Shown here: positions 36,093-44,290 of the stretch, in pieces
Numbering within the stretch: the stretch's first letter is position 1
Layout of the letters: every line of letters begins with the position of its first letter
Source of the DNA: Actinoplanes campanulatus
GTDB lineage: Bacteria > Actinomycetota > Actinomycetes > Mycobacteriales > Micromonosporaceae
Length of the DNA: 64,000 nucleotides
Assembly (NCBI RefSeq): GCF_014647795.1
Contig: NZ_BMPW01000011.1
Coordinates: forward strand, 124,001-188,000
Reading direction: 5' to 3'
The notes under the pieces: generated by a model
Seen by the model: only the letters and a program-made list of their open reading frames with translations
Told to the model about the DNA's origin: nothing
Databases searched by the model: none
Program-made: the position numbers and the translations under genes

Positions 36093-36554
36093 ATGAACAA
36101 GGTGCTCCGGACTCTGACGATGGCCGGTCTCGGCCTGGTGGCCGGGCTCGCTGCCAGCGCGCCGGCGATGGCGGTGGACGGTGGCGACAAGTCGCCGGCC
36201 AAGCCCGCGACCAGCAAGGTCCAGAAGCACTACCCGTACTACGGCGACGAGGTGGTCGGCTTCTTCCGTACGCTGGGTGGCTGCGAGCGGGCCGGCCGGG
36301 TCGGCCTGGTCCGCGGCTTCTGGGACGACTACGACTGCGACCTGGTGGGCGGCGGCTACCGCTGGGGCCGCGCCTGGGCGCTCGAGGTCGACCGCAACGC
36401 CTGGAACTGGGGCCGGCCCGGTTTCCGCGACTACTACCGCGGCTACCAGTACCGTTTCGGCAACGACGGTTTCCTCGGTTACGGTCCGCGCTTCGGCGGC
36501 TGGGTCAACGGCCCGATCGGGAACAGCCCGTTCGGTGTCGGCGGAGTTTACTGA
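36093..36554 (+). CDS. Small secreted protein of unknown function, Gly/Tyr/Trp/Arg-rich
   Basis: A 153-residue exported protein: a signal peptide ends at APAMA (about residue 28), then a short Lys/Pro/Ser linker and a mature part rich in Gly, Tyr, Trp, Phe and Arg with repeated aromatic-Gly pieces (YRWGRAWALEVDRNAWNW, YYRGYQYRFGNDGFLGYGPRFGG, quoted separately). Two cysteines (GGCERAG, YDCDLV) probably form one disulfide. No family recognised; it is not a chaplin or rodlin by motif. ATG with GAGGAAG upstream. It is a single-gene unit between two strong terminators with an AT-rich promoter, so it may be highly or conditionally expressed at the cell surface (inference). Confidence 0.75.
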   Translation: MNKVLRTLTMAGLGLVAGLAASAPAMAVDGGDKSPAKPATSKVQKHYPYYGDEVVGFFRTLGGCERAGRVGLVRGFWDDYDCDLVGGGYRWGRAWALEVDRNAWNWGRPGFRDYYRGYQYRFGNDGFLGYGPRFGGWVNGPIGNSPFGVGGVY

Positions 36555-36578
36555 CCGCGGGTAGTCCACAGATTCCAA

Positions 36579-36610
36579 CCGCAGCCGGACCGTTCTCGGT
36601 CCGGCTGCGG
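36579..36610. terminator. Terminator between the secreted protein and chorismate mutase genes
   Basis: CCGCAGCCGGACCG-TTCT-CGGTCCGGCTGCGG is a perfect 14-bp stem with a four-base loop between two convergent genes, 25 bases after the first stop and 13 before the other. Confidence 0.88.
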
Positions 36611-36622
36611 TATTTCATCGGG

Positions 36623-36913
36623 TCAGAGCGGCCCGCGGCCGGAGCGCAGCAGCAGCAGCGCGACCTGCGTGCCGTCGGGGCCCAGCGCGTTGCGGAAGTG
36701 CTCGATGATCTCCCGCTCCCGGGCCAGCACCAGGCGGGTGCCGCCGCTGGCCATCCGGGTCTTGCCGACCTCCTGGGAGAGGCCGGAACGCTCCAGCCAG
36801 AGATCGATGATCGTCTGATCGATCTCGTTGATGCGTTCGCGCATGGCGCGGATCTTGTCAGCGGCCGCCTCTTCGCCCGCGCCGGTCGTCTGGTCCATCA
36901 CGTCGGCGGTCAT
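36623..36913 (-). CDS. Chorismate mutase, AroQ class
   Basis: A 96-residue all-helical enzyme that rearranges chorismate to prephenate, the branch point to phenylalanine and tyrosine. The AroQ pattern is present: RERINEIDQTIIDLWLERSGLSQEVGKTRM (described in pieces: R..I..ID..I..L...R and a catalytic-lysine region), then REREIIEHFRNALG. It is monofunctional and cytosolic (no signal peptide). ATG 36913 has GAGGAGC five bases upstream. A leader peptide with Phe and Tyr codons and a hairpin lie just upstream on the same strand, which implies control by aromatic amino acid supply. Confidence 0.88.
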   Translation of the reverse strand: MTADVMDQTTGAGEEAAADKIRAMRERINEIDQTIIDLWLERSGLSQEVGKTRMASGGTRLVLAREREIIEHFRNALGPDGTQVALLLLRSGRGPL

Positions 36914-36960
36914 GTCCTGCTCCTCGGGTGCTGGGGTCCCGGTGGGCCCGGCCCGGACAG

Positions 36961-36996
36961 CATCAAGCCCCGGGCTGGGAAACCCGGGGCTTGATG
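36961..36996 (-). terminator. Candidate attenuator terminator before chorismate mutase
   Basis: A perfect 14-bp stem (CATCAAGCCCCGGG with its complement, 8-base loop) lies between the leader peptide and the chorismate mutase gene, ending 48 bases before its start codon. Its left arm (GCCCCGG on the minus strand) can alternatively pair with CCGGAGGC inside the leader-peptide coding region, as an antiterminator would. No long U-run follows. Confidence 0.65.
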
Positions 36997-37008
36997 TAGG
37001 TCTGGGGT

Positions 37009-37074
37009 TCAGGAGCGACCTACGGCTGCCGGGCCTCCGGTGCCGTAGTAAAAAAATCGCGCCTGCTGGATCAC
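37009..37074 (-). CDS. Aromatic leader peptide for chorismate mutase attenuation
   Basis: A 21-codon reading frame on the minus strand: GTG start, MIQQAR, then two Phe and two Tyr codons in a row (FFYY), then GTGGPAAVGRS and TGA. Its stop is 95 bases upstream of the chorismate mutase start. CATACT lies six bases before the GTG, so it may be leaderless. Tandem codons for the pathway's two end products are the hallmark of attenuator leader peptides (as in trp and phe operons). Hairpins overlap and follow it: CTACGGC/GCCGTAG (37020-37048), GTAGGTC/GACCTAC (36996-37023) and the terminator-like stem at 36961-36996. It is too short for ordinary gene finders. Confidence 0.75.
   Translation of the reverse strand: MIQQARFFYYGTGGPAAVGRS
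37020..37048 (-). promoter_or_regulatory. Pause-type hairpin over the Tyr codons of the leader peptide
   Basis: CTACGGC and GCCGTAG pair perfectly; the 5' arm in the RNA covers the second Tyr codon. A ribosome stalled at the Phe-Tyr codons would open this stem. The shared GTAG can instead pair with GACCTAC downstream, giving mutually exclusive structures. Confidence 0.55.
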
Positions 37075-37148
37075 GACCCGAGTATGCCCCCGCCCCGGAC
37101 GGTCCCGCAAGGAAACCGCCCGAGTGTTGGGACGAAAGTTTGCGCTGA

Positions 37149-38987
37149 TCAGGGGGCCGTCGATATGCGGTCGGCGGGACCCGGCGCGATCGGGCCGGTG
37201 GCGAGATGGGCCACCAGCGCGTCCACGTCGAAGCCCGGCGCGGTGACCCGTCCGGTGCCCAGGGTCAGGTTGCTGAACCCGTCCCCACCGTTGGCCAGGA
37301 AGTCGTTCGTGGTGACCAGGTAGTTCGCGGCCGGATCGATCGGCGTGCCGTTCAGCGTCAGGGCGCTCACCTTCGAGCCGGGGGCGGCCGACGCGCTCCA
37401 GGTGTACGTGAGCCCGTTCGACACCTGCAGGATCCGCTGCGTGGTCTGCCCGCCGAAGCCGGCGAACTGCTGCTCCAGCACGTTCTTCAGCTGCGCCCCG
37501 GTGAGGGTCTGGGTGACCACCAGGTTGTTGAACGGCTGGACGGTGAACGCCTCGCCGTACGTGACCTGGCCGTACGCCTCCCCGCCGCTGGACTGGTCGG
37601 CGTCCAGGTCGGCCCGGACACCACCCGGGTTCATCAGGGCGATCTGCGCTCCCGCCGACCGGGTGTACGCCAGCTGCGCGTCCGCGATCACGTCACCGAG
37701 CGGGCTCTCCCCGGCCGGGCCGGCGGTCCGGACGATGTCCGCGCTGATGCTGCCGACTATCCGGTTCGCGATCGGCGCGACCGCGGTGCGGTACTTGTCG
37801 GCCACCTTCTTGGCGGCCGCGTCCACGGTGTCCGGGTTCTTCGCGTAGGCCCCCGCGGCGTCGCGCACCCAGCCGCCCCTACCGTCCGGCACCCCGTTCT
37901 CCACGATCACGTTCTTAGCGGTGATCTCGGTGAACCGCCGGGTCCGACGGTCCAGGGTGTAGTCGATGTCGGTGATCAGCTGCCCGTTGCTGCCGGCGCT
38001 GGTGACGACCGTGTCGGCACCCTTGCTGTTCGGCAGCTTGCAGGAGTAGAAGCGGTGCGTGTGACCGGAGATCACGACACTGATCTCCGGGTTCAGCCCG
38101 GCCACGATCGGCACCAGCGGCCCGCTGAAGCCGGCGCAGTCGGAGACCCCGGGCGTCGGCGTGGCGGTGGCCTGCGAGCCGCCCTCGTGCAGCAGCAGCA
38201 CCTGTGCCTTCACCCCGAAGAGCTTCAGCACGTTGCTCCACCTGTTGGCGGTCTCGATCTCGTCGGTGAACCGCACGCCCGATATGCCGGCCGGGTTCAC
38301 GATGCTCGGCGTGCCCTCCAGGGTCATCCCGATGAAACCGACCGGTACGCCGTCCACGTACCGGATCTCGATGGGCGGAAGGATCGGCAGCCCGGTCTTC
38401 CTGTCGACGGTGTTGGCGGCCAGATAGGTGAACTTCGCGCCGCGGTACGGATCCCCGTCCTGGCAGCCGTCCACCGGGTGGCAGCCGCCCCGCTGGATGC
38501 GGATGAGCTCGGCCACGCCCTCGTCGAACTCGTGGTTGCCGACCGAGCTGACCTGCAACCCGACCTCGTTCATCAGCTCGATCGTCGGCTCGTCGTGGAA
38601 CGCCGCGCTGACCAGCGGTGTCGCCCCGATCAGGTCGCCGGCCCCGGCGGTGATCGTCGGCCGGCCCTCCGCCTTCGCCTCGGCGCGCAACCTCTTCAGG
38701 AAGGTGGCCAGGTACTCGACGCCGCCGGCCGGGGTGCTGGTGCCGCTGGCGTTGACCACCGCGCCACTGCCGGTGGGCGGGTCGATGGCTCCGTGGAAGT
38801 CGTTGTAGCTGAGGAACTGCCCCTTGACCGTGAGGCCCTTGGGCGGACCGTACGCCGCGGACACCGGCGTGAACTCGGCCGGCGGTGCGGCCGCCGCGGT
38901 CCGGGCGCCCGGGATCGCCACCAGCGCGCCGGCCACGGCCAGGGCGGCCACCGGAACGGCCAGGTGTCGCCGCTGTGGAAGAGGCAT
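37149..38987 (-). CDS. Secreted 5'-nucleotidase / metallophosphoesterase (UshA family)
   Basis: A 612-residue exported enzyme that removes phosphate from nucleotides or related esters outside the cell. The signal peptide ends near TAAAA (about residue 34). The dinuclear metal site has NDFHG, GNHEFD and GHTHRFY; a C-terminal 5'-nucleotidase domain holds SPLGDVIADAQL, NPGGVRADL and TTNDFLANGGDGF, the substrate-specificity region. Two Cys pairs (GGCHPVDGCQ; DCAGF with SCKL) suggest disulfides. ATG 38987 with GGGGGAA upstream. It lies upstream of the chorismate mutase unit on the same strand, 74 bases from the leader peptide. Confidence 0.92.
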   Translation of the reverse strand: MPLPQRRHLAVPVAALAVAGALVAIPGARTAAAAPPAEFTPVSAAYGPPKGLTVKGQFLSYNDFHGAIDPPTGSGAVVNASGTSTPAGGVEYLATFLKRLRAEAKAEGRPTITAGAGDLIGATPLVSAAFHDEPTIELMNEVGLQVSSVGNHEFDEGVAELIRIQRGGCHPVDGCQDGDPYRGAKFTYLAANTVDRKTGLPILPPIEIRYVDGVPVGFIGMTLEGTPSIVNPAGISGVRFTDEIETANRWSNVLKLFGVKAQVLLLHEGGSQATATPTPGVSDCAGFSGPLVPIVAGLNPEISVVISGHTHRFYSCKLPNSKGADTVVTSAGSNGQLITDIDYTLDRRTRRFTEITAKNVIVENGVPDGRGGWVRDAAGAYAKNPDTVDAAAKKVADKYRTAVAPIANRIVGSISADIVRTAGPAGESPLGDVIADAQLAYTRSAGAQIALMNPGGVRADLDADQSSGGEAYGQVTYGEAFTVQPFNNLVVTQTLTGAQLKNVLEQQFAGFGGQTTQRILQVSNGLTYTWSASAAPGSKVSALTLNGTPIDPAANYLVTTNDFLANGGDGFSNLTLGTGRVTAPGFDVDALVAHLATGPIAPGPADRISTAP

Positions 38988-39155
38988 GGGATCGTTCCCC
39001 CGATCGGTGAGAATTCGATGCCGATCTGGACAGCCTGGTGGATCAGTCGATTCGCCGCTACCACTTCGCGGTGAAAGATTGATTGCCGATCACCGATGTC
39101 CGCCCCGCTCGGCGCCGGAAACCTGTCGGTGGGTCGGCATAGACTGGCTCCCGCG

Positions 39156-41543
39156 ATGCGACCTTCCTCCGAAACCCCTGACCTGTTCTCGGCGATGGCT
39201 CCCGAGCCCCCACGTCCGGCGCCCCGCCGGTTCGACGCCGAGTCCCTGCTCACCGGGCTGAACGGGCCCCAGCGGGATGCCGTGACCCACTCCGGGGCGC
39301 CGCTGCTCATCGTGGCCGGCGCCGGGTCCGGCAAGACGCGGGTGCTGACCCACCGGATCGCCTACCTGCTGGGCGAGCGCGGGGTGCACCCGGGCGAGAT
39401 CATGGCGATCACCTTCACCAACAAGGCCGCCGGGGAGATGAAGGAGCGGGTCGCCCATCTGGTCGGGCCGCGCGCCCGGATGATGTGGGTGTCGACCTTC
39501 GACTCCGCCTGCGTGCGCATCCTGCGTGCCGAGCACGAGCACGCCGGGCTGAAGAGCACCTTCTCGATCTACGACGCCGACGACTCGCGCCGCCTCATGC
39601 AGCTGGTCGCCCGCGAGCTCGACCTGGATCCCAAGCGCTACACCGCTCGCGGCCTGGCCGCCCAGGTGTCGAACCTGAAGAACGAGCTGGTCCAGCCGGA
39701 CGAGTTCAAGGCGAAGGCGAAGGGGCCCAACGAGCGGGCCGTCGCCGAGGCGTACGAGCTGTATCAGCGGCGGCTGCGCGAGGCGCACGCGCTGGACTTC
39801 GACGACATCATCATGACCACGGTGCACCTGTTCCAGTCGCACCCGCTGGTCGCCGACGCCTACCGTCGCCGGTTCCGGCACGTCATGGTCGACGAGTACC
39901 AGGACACCAACCACGCCCAGTACATGCTGATCCGCGAGCTGGTCGGCATCGAGGACCCGAGCGAGCTCTGCGTGGTCGGTGACGCCGACCAGTCGATCTA
40001 CGCGTTCCGTGGCGCGACCATCCGCAACATTCTGGAGTTCGAGCGCGACTACCCGGCCGCGCGGACCATCCTGCTGGAGCAGAACTACCGGTCCACCCAG
40101 ACCATCCTGACCGCGGCGAACGCGGTGATCGACCGCAACACCTCGCGCAAACCGAAACGGCTCTGGAGCGACCAGGGGCAGGGCGAGCAGATCGTCGGCT
40201 ACGTCGCCGACACCGAGCACGCCGAGGCCGACTGGGTGGCCCGGGAGATCGACCGGCTCTGCGACAACCACGAGGTGCGCCCCGGCGACGTGGCCGTCTT
40301 CTACCGGACCAACGCGCAGTCCCGCGTCTTCGAGGAGGTGTTCATCCGCGTCGGCCTGCCGTACAAGGTGGTCGGTGGGGTGCGCTTCTACGAGCGCAAG
40401 GAGGTGCGGGACGCGCTCGGCTACCTCCGGGCGATCGTCAACGACGACGACACGGTCAGCATCCGCCGGGTGCTGAACACCCCGAAACGGGGCATCGGCG
40501 ACCGGGCCGAGGCCTGCGTCGAGGCGCTGTCGTCACGCGACCGGGTGTCGTTCGGCCAGGCGCTGCGCCGGGCCAAGGACGCGCCGGGCATCTCCACCCG
40601 CGCGGCCAACAGCATCGCCGACTTCGTGGGGCTGCTCGACGACCTGCGGGTGCTGGCCACCACCGCCCCGCCGGAGGAGGTCCTGGAGGCCGTCCTGCAA
40701 CGCTCCGGGCTGCTCGGTGAGCTGGAGGAGAGTCTCGACCCGCAGGATCAGGGCCGGGTGGAGAACCTCCAGGAGCTGGTGAGCGTCGCCCGGGAGTACA
40801 CCGAACGCGTCGAGTCGCTGGCCGCCGAGGGGGAGGAGCAGGTCGCCACGCTGGCCGGGTTCCTGGAGCAGGTGGCCCTGGTGGCCGACGCCGACCAGAT
40901 CCCCAGCGACGACCCGGAGCACCAGGGCGTGGTCACGCTGATGACCCTGCACACCGCGAAGGGCCTGGAGTTCCCGGTGGTCTTCCTGACCGGCCTGGAG
41001 GACGGCGTCTTCCCGCACATGCGGGCGCTCGGCGACAACACCGAGCTGGAGGAGGAGCGCAGGCTGGCCTATGTCGGGATCACCCGCGCCCGGCAGCGGC
41101 TCTACCTGTCCCGGGCGGTCACCCGGTCGGCGTGGGGCCAGCCGCAGTACAACCCGCCCTCCCGGTTCACCGACGAGCTGCCGGCCGAGCTGGTCCGCTG
41201 GGAGCGCACCGGCGGGTCGTACACGTCCTGGTCCGGGACGGGCGGCGGAGTGGGCGGCCGCGGTGGGGGAGACCGCCAGCGCGGCGGCGGCTTCGCCGGG
41301 GGGACTCCCAAGGCGCAGCGGATCGCCGAACGCCTCGGCATCGACGGCAGCAAGCTCGCCACCGCGAGCGACCTGAAGCAGGCCCCGAAGGTGGATCCCG
41401 GTGACCGGGTCAACCACCAGCGGTACGGCCTGGGCCGGGTGCTGGCCGTGGAGGGCCACGGCCCCGGCGCCCGGGCTCAGATCGACTTCGGTGACCAGGT
41501 GATGTGGCTGGTCCTGCGGCACGCCCCGGTCGAAAAGCTCTAG
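39156..41543 (+). CDS. pcrA: ATP-dependent DNA helicase PcrA/UvrD
   Basis: A 795-residue SF1A 3'-5' helicase for repair and replication restart. Walker A AGAGSGKT at 54-61, motif II VDEYQDTN, motif III GDADQSIYAFRGA, motif IV EQNYRST, motif V TLHTAKGLEFPVVF and motif VI YVGITRARQRLYL. The C-terminal Tudor-like PcrA tail (VNHQRYGLGRVLAVEGHG...QIDFGD) follows a Gly-rich linker (SGTGGGVGGRGGG). ATG 39156 is preferred over 39096, because TAGACT ten bases upstream looks like a -10 and the first 20 residues look non-coding. Its TAG stop shares CTAG with the stop of the opposing M23 gene. Confidence 0.95.
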   Translation: MRPSSETPDLFSAMAPEPPRPAPRRFDAESLLTGLNGPQRDAVTHSGAPLLIVAGAGSGKTRVLTHRIAYLLGERGVHPGEIMAITFTNKAAGEMKERVAHLVGPRARMMWVSTFDSACVRILRAEHEHAGLKSTFSIYDADDSRRLMQLVARELDLDPKRYTARGLAAQVSNLKNELVQPDEFKAKAKGPNERAVAEAYELYQRRLREAHALDFDDIIMTTVHLFQSHPLVADAYRRRFRHVMVDEYQDTNHAQYMLIRELVGIEDPSELCVVGDADQSIYAFRGATIRNILEFERDYPAARTILLEQNYRSTQTILTAANAVIDRNTSRKPKRLWSDQGQGEQIVGYVADTEHAEADWVAREIDRLCDNHEVRPGDVAVFYRTNAQSRVFEEVFIRVGLPYKVVGGVRFYERKEVRDALGYLRAIVNDDDTVSIRRVLNTPKRGIGDRAEACVEALSSRDRVSFGQALRRAKDAPGISTRAANSIADFVGLLDDLRVLATTAPPEEVLEAVLQRSGLLGELEESLDPQDQGRVENLQELVSVAREYTERVESLAAEGEEQVATLAGFLEQVALVADADQIPSDDPEHQGVVTLMTLHTAKGLEFPVVFLTGLEDGVFPHMRALGDNTELEEERRLAYVGITRARQRLYLSRAVTRSAWGQPQYNPPSRFTDELPAELVRWERTGGSYTSWSGTGGGVGGRGGGDRQRGGGFAGGTPKAQRIAERLGIDGSKLATASDLKQAPKVDPGDRVNHQRYGLGRVLAVEGHGPGARAQIDFGDQVMWLVLRHAPVEKL

Positions 41544-42319
41544 GCCGGGCAGCCGGAGATCTCCACCCCGTGCCCCCGCATCCACGCGGTCGGCTCGAGC
41601 GGGTTCTGGAAATGCCCCTCATGCACCTCGAAGTGCAGGTGGGGGCCGGTCGAGTTCCCGGTCGAGCCCTCGTCGCCGATGTGCTCGCCGGCCTTGACCA
41701 CCTGGCCCACCTCGACGCCGATCACCGACAGGTGGCCGTAGTTGGTGAGGTAACCGTTGCCGTGGTCGATCAGGATCGCGTTGCCGTACCCGCCGTTGGG
41801 GCCGGCCGTGACGACGGCGCCGGCGCCCGCGGCCACCACCGGGGCGCCGTGCGCCGCGGCCAGGTCGACTCCGGCGTGCAGACGGCCCCAGCGCTGCCCG
41901 AAGCAGGAGGTCACCGTCGCCGACGGGAGCGGGTTGACCCACTGCCGCTTCGGCAGCGGGCGGGCCTTGAGGCGGACCGGGGCGCCGACCGGGCCCCCAG
42001 CGCCCGAGGCCGGGCCGAGCCGGGGCGCCTGATCGCTGGAGGGTGACACGACCGGCTGCGTGGCCGCGGCATGTGCGGCCGTGGCGTGCGCGGTCGTGGG
42101 GCGCACGGTTGTGGGCGGCTCGGAGGCGGCGCCGGTGGACGCCGCGGCGGACATGCCCGCGGCGCCGATCCCGGTGGCCAGGGTCGCGCCCAGCGCGGTC
42201 ATCGTGACGGCTGTGCGGCCGCGGGAGGCGAACATCGCGGGGAGCACGGGCGCGCGGTGGCGGCGGAGGTTCTCCTGCCGATGCCGTCCGGTCCGGCCCG
42301 ATGACGAATGCTGCCCCAC
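41540..42319 (-). CDS. Exported M23 (LytM-type) peptidoglycan peptidase
   Basis: A 259-residue cell-wall endopeptidase or LytM regulator. A membrane/signal helix (TAVTMTALGATLATGIGAAGMSAAA) is followed by an Ala/Thr/Pro linker and an M23 domain: HAGVDLA supplies His and Asp ligands, and GPHLHFEV the HxH motif, so the zinc site is complete. Cysteines in TSCFGQRWG and SGCPA may pair. GTG 42319 is preferred, with GGAGGGG eight bases upstream; GTG 42358 is an alternative. It lies 120 bases downstream of a second M23 gene on the same strand. Confidence 0.9.
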   Translation of the reverse strand: MGQHSSSGRTGRHRQENLRRHRAPVLPAMFASRGRTAVTMTALGATLATGIGAAGMSAAASTGAASEPPTTVRPTTAHATAAHAAATQPVVSPSSDQAPRLGPASGAGGPVGAPVRLKARPLPKRQWVNPLPSATVTSCFGQRWGRLHAGVDLAAAHGAPVVAAGAGAVVTAGPNGGYGNAILIDHGNGYLTNYGHLSVIGVEVGQVVKAGEHIGDEGSTGNSTGPHLHFEVHEGHFQNPLEPTAWMRGHGVEISGCPA

Positions 42320-42439
42320 GCGGATGACCCCTCCGACTGCCGTGACGTTCGCTGTCACGTACCTGTCGGACGGGGTGCGGGGCCCTGAAGAGGATTGGCG
42401 GAGTTCTCCGAAGCCGCAACCGGGAGGGTTGCGAAGAGA

Positions 42440-43177
42440 TCAGGAGGCGGCGGCCGCGGCCAGACCGGCGTAGACCGACTCCATCTGGAGCTTGATGTCG
42501 ACGCCCCGGTCCGCGAGGAAGGTGATCGGGTCGGTCGGCGTGCCCTTGACGTGCACCTCGAGGTGCAGGTGGGTGCCGTACGAATACCCGGTGTTGCCCA
42601 CCTCGCCGATGACCTGACCGGCCTTGACCTGCTCGCCCTTCTCGACCACCACGCGGCGGGAGTGGGCGTAGATCATCTCGGTGCCGTCGTCCTGCCGGAT
42701 CGTGACCGAGTAGCCGTAGCCGCCGCTGTAGCCGGCCGCGGTCACCGTGCCCCCGTGCACCGCCTTGTACGGCGTGCCCTCCGGGGCGGCCAGGTCGATG
42801 CCGGCGTGCAGCTTGCCGAACCGGACACCGTAGGCCGAGGTGAACTCGTACTCGTCGAGCGGCAGCAGGTAGATGTCCTTGGCGGCCTCTTCGGCGCTGA
42901 GCTCGGTGCCGGCGGCCTCGCGGTTCTCTCCACGGGACGCGGCGCCGTCCGAACGGCTCTCCAGGGCGTCGGCCGCGACCTGCTGCGTCTTGAGGCCCTG
43001 GAGGACGTCCGGGCTCACCGCCTTGGCGTCCGGGAGGTTGGAGGCCGCACCGAAGGCCACGACGCCCGCGCCGACGAAGGCTGAGGTGACGACGACGGCG
43101 TAGCGGCTGCGCGGAGGCGTCGGTACGCGGCGCCGGCCGCGATAGCGATCGGGCTCAGACGACAAGCGCTGGCGCAC
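42440..43177 (-). CDS. Membrane-anchored M23 (LytM-type) peptidase
   Basis: A 245-residue protein with a short basic N-terminus, one membrane helix (YAVVVTSAFVGAGVVAFGAA), a coiled region (QGLKTQQVAADALESRSD) and an M23 domain with HAGIDLA and GTHLHLEV, so all zinc ligands are present. The closing segment places a Leu-rich tail after DIKLQMES. GTG 43177 has a GGAGGA site six bases upstream; a longer reading to 43339 would run through hairpins and is rejected. The two adjacent M23 genes are likely sequential remodelling enzymes or activators. Confidence 0.9.
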   Translation of the reverse strand: MRQRLSSEPDRYRGRRRVPTPPRSRYAVVVTSAFVGAGVVAFGAASNLPDAKAVSPDVLQGLKTQQVAADALESRSDGAASRGENREAAGTELSAEEAAKDIYLLPLDEYEFTSAYGVRFGKLHAGIDLAAPEGTPYKAVHGGTVTAAGYSGGYGYSVTIRQDDGTEMIYAHSRRVVVEKGEQVKAGQVIGEVGNTGYSYGTHLHLEVHVKGTPTDPITFLADRGVDIKLQMESVYAGLAAAAAS

Positions 43178-43597
43178 GAAGGATCCTCCGTCAGTGGCAT
43201 TGCGGCGGCGCGGCAAGTTCAAACCCCAGGAAATTGGGTTGAACAGTGGTCCGGCCGGGCTGTCGTTGTGGGGGGAACCTGTGTGACAGCCGTCGCCACG
43301 GTAACGAAACGGCAGCCGGGTCACAAGTCGCAGCGCCAATTTCGTGACAGTTAGCCGTCAGTATTGATCATCTATTGTCCGAATTGATGAGCTTTACGGT
43401 CGCGCGTTAAGTCAACCCTCCGTAATTGCTTGGGGGGCGGAAAGTAATGTGACCCACTCAACTATTCCCTCGGTCCCCTGGTCGGGTCCAGCGGCTACCC
43501 CGGCCAGGCGTCCCGGGTTACCGTTCGTTCAGGTGACCACGGAAGGAAGTCCGCGCTGCGGCCGGACGCCGGGGTCGGAGAGCCCGGAGGGGTCAGC
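43178..43597. other. 420-bp non-coding region with a structured leader upstream of the M23 gene
   Basis: No convincing gene. On the minus strand, ahead of the M23 gene, two hairpins lie at 43217-43244 (GTTCAA-A-CCC with GGGTTGAAC) and 43258-43291 (GGCTGTC with GACAGCC). GTCAC at 43320 and GTGAC at 43344 form a wider inverted repeat. The stretch 43330-43460 is AT-rich for this genome and probably holds the divergent promoters for the M23 and B12-protein genes. I looked for the c-di-AMP (ydaO) riboswitch common before such peptidases and did not find its conserved motifs. Confidence 0.5.
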
Positions 43598-44002
43598 ATG
43601 CAAGCACGGATCAGGGTCGTCGTGGCGAAGCCCGGGCTGGACGGGCACGACCGCGGGGCCAAGGTGATCGCGCGGGCGCTGCGCGACGCCGGTATGGAAG
43701 TGATCTACACGGGGCTGCACCAGACGCCCGAGCAGATCGTGGAGACCGCGATTCAGGAGGACGCCGACGGCATCGGCCTGTCCGTCCTCTCCGGCGCGCA
43801 CATGACACTGTTCCGCAGGGTGCTGGAACTGTTGGCGGAGCGTGACGCCGCCGACATCGTGGTATTCGGTGGCGGCATCATTCCCGAGGATGACATCGCC
43901 GAATTGCAATCACTCGGGGTAGCCGGCCTATTCACTCCGGGTGCGTCACTCGAATCCATCGTCGAATGGGTTCGCGCCAATGTGGCGGCGCCGGTCGCCT
44001 GA
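43598..44002 (+). CDS. icmB: Stand-alone cobalamin-binding protein, isobutyryl-CoA mutase small subunit type
   Basis: A 134-residue B12-binding domain. D15-G-H17-D-R-G20 is the DxHxxG motif whose His ligates cobalt in base-off adenosylcobalamin; SVLSG and [11 protein letters not shown] complete the site. The length and the [19 protein letters not shown] opening fit IcmB of Streptomyces, which pairs with the catalytic subunit IcmA to interconvert isobutyryl-CoA and butyryl-CoA. No large subunit is in the window, so the partner is encoded elsewhere. ATG with GGAGGGG upstream. Proximity to sucCD links it loosely to CoA-ester metabolism. The symbol is by resemblance; another mutase (for example methylmalonyl or ethylmalonyl type) is possible. 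Confidence 0.85.
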   Translation: MQARIRVVVAKPGLDGHDRGAKVIARALRDAGMEVIYTGLHQTPEQIVETAIQEDADGIGLSVLSGAHMTLFRRVLELLAERDAADIVVFGGGIIPEDDIAELQSLGVAGLFTPGASLESIVEWVRANVAAPVA

Positions 44003-44033
44003 ATAGGCTGCTGAACGGGCCGGGCGCAAAGGG

Positions 44034-44070
44034 AGAGGCCGGACGCACCCCTCACACGTCCGGCCCCTCT
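44034..44070 (+). terminator. Terminator after the B12-binding protein gene
   Basis: GGCCGGACG (44037-44045) pairs with CGTCCGGCC (44057-44065), and AGA/TCT flanks extend it with a two-base bulge. It begins 32 bases after the stop. Confidence 0.7.
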
Positions 44071-44290
44071 ATGCGCGATGCCCCGCCGCCACCCCTCGAC
44101 CGACAGGGCATCGGCCGCTTTCCGTACGGGCGCCGTGGCGCTCCGACACCTGACTCAACGACCCCCTCCCGAGCGGGTTACGCGCGCATGCGTGACTTTT
44201 TCGGCGCGGGCCTCCGGCACGGTCGCTCCATCAACGGGACGGCCGCGAGATTCGCCACCACATCGGCCACCGTCGGATGGTGAGTTCTCC

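Noticed and set aside
37047-37057. T/A-run near the chorismate mutase leader as an ordinary terminator tail
   Set aside because: On the transcribed minus strand the T-run precedes the hairpin and encodes the Phe codons of the leader peptide, so it is not a terminator tail.
43178-43597. c-di-AMP (ydaO-type) riboswitch before the M23 gene
   Set aside because: Expected from family context, but the conserved core elements are not present; only two simple hairpins are seen.
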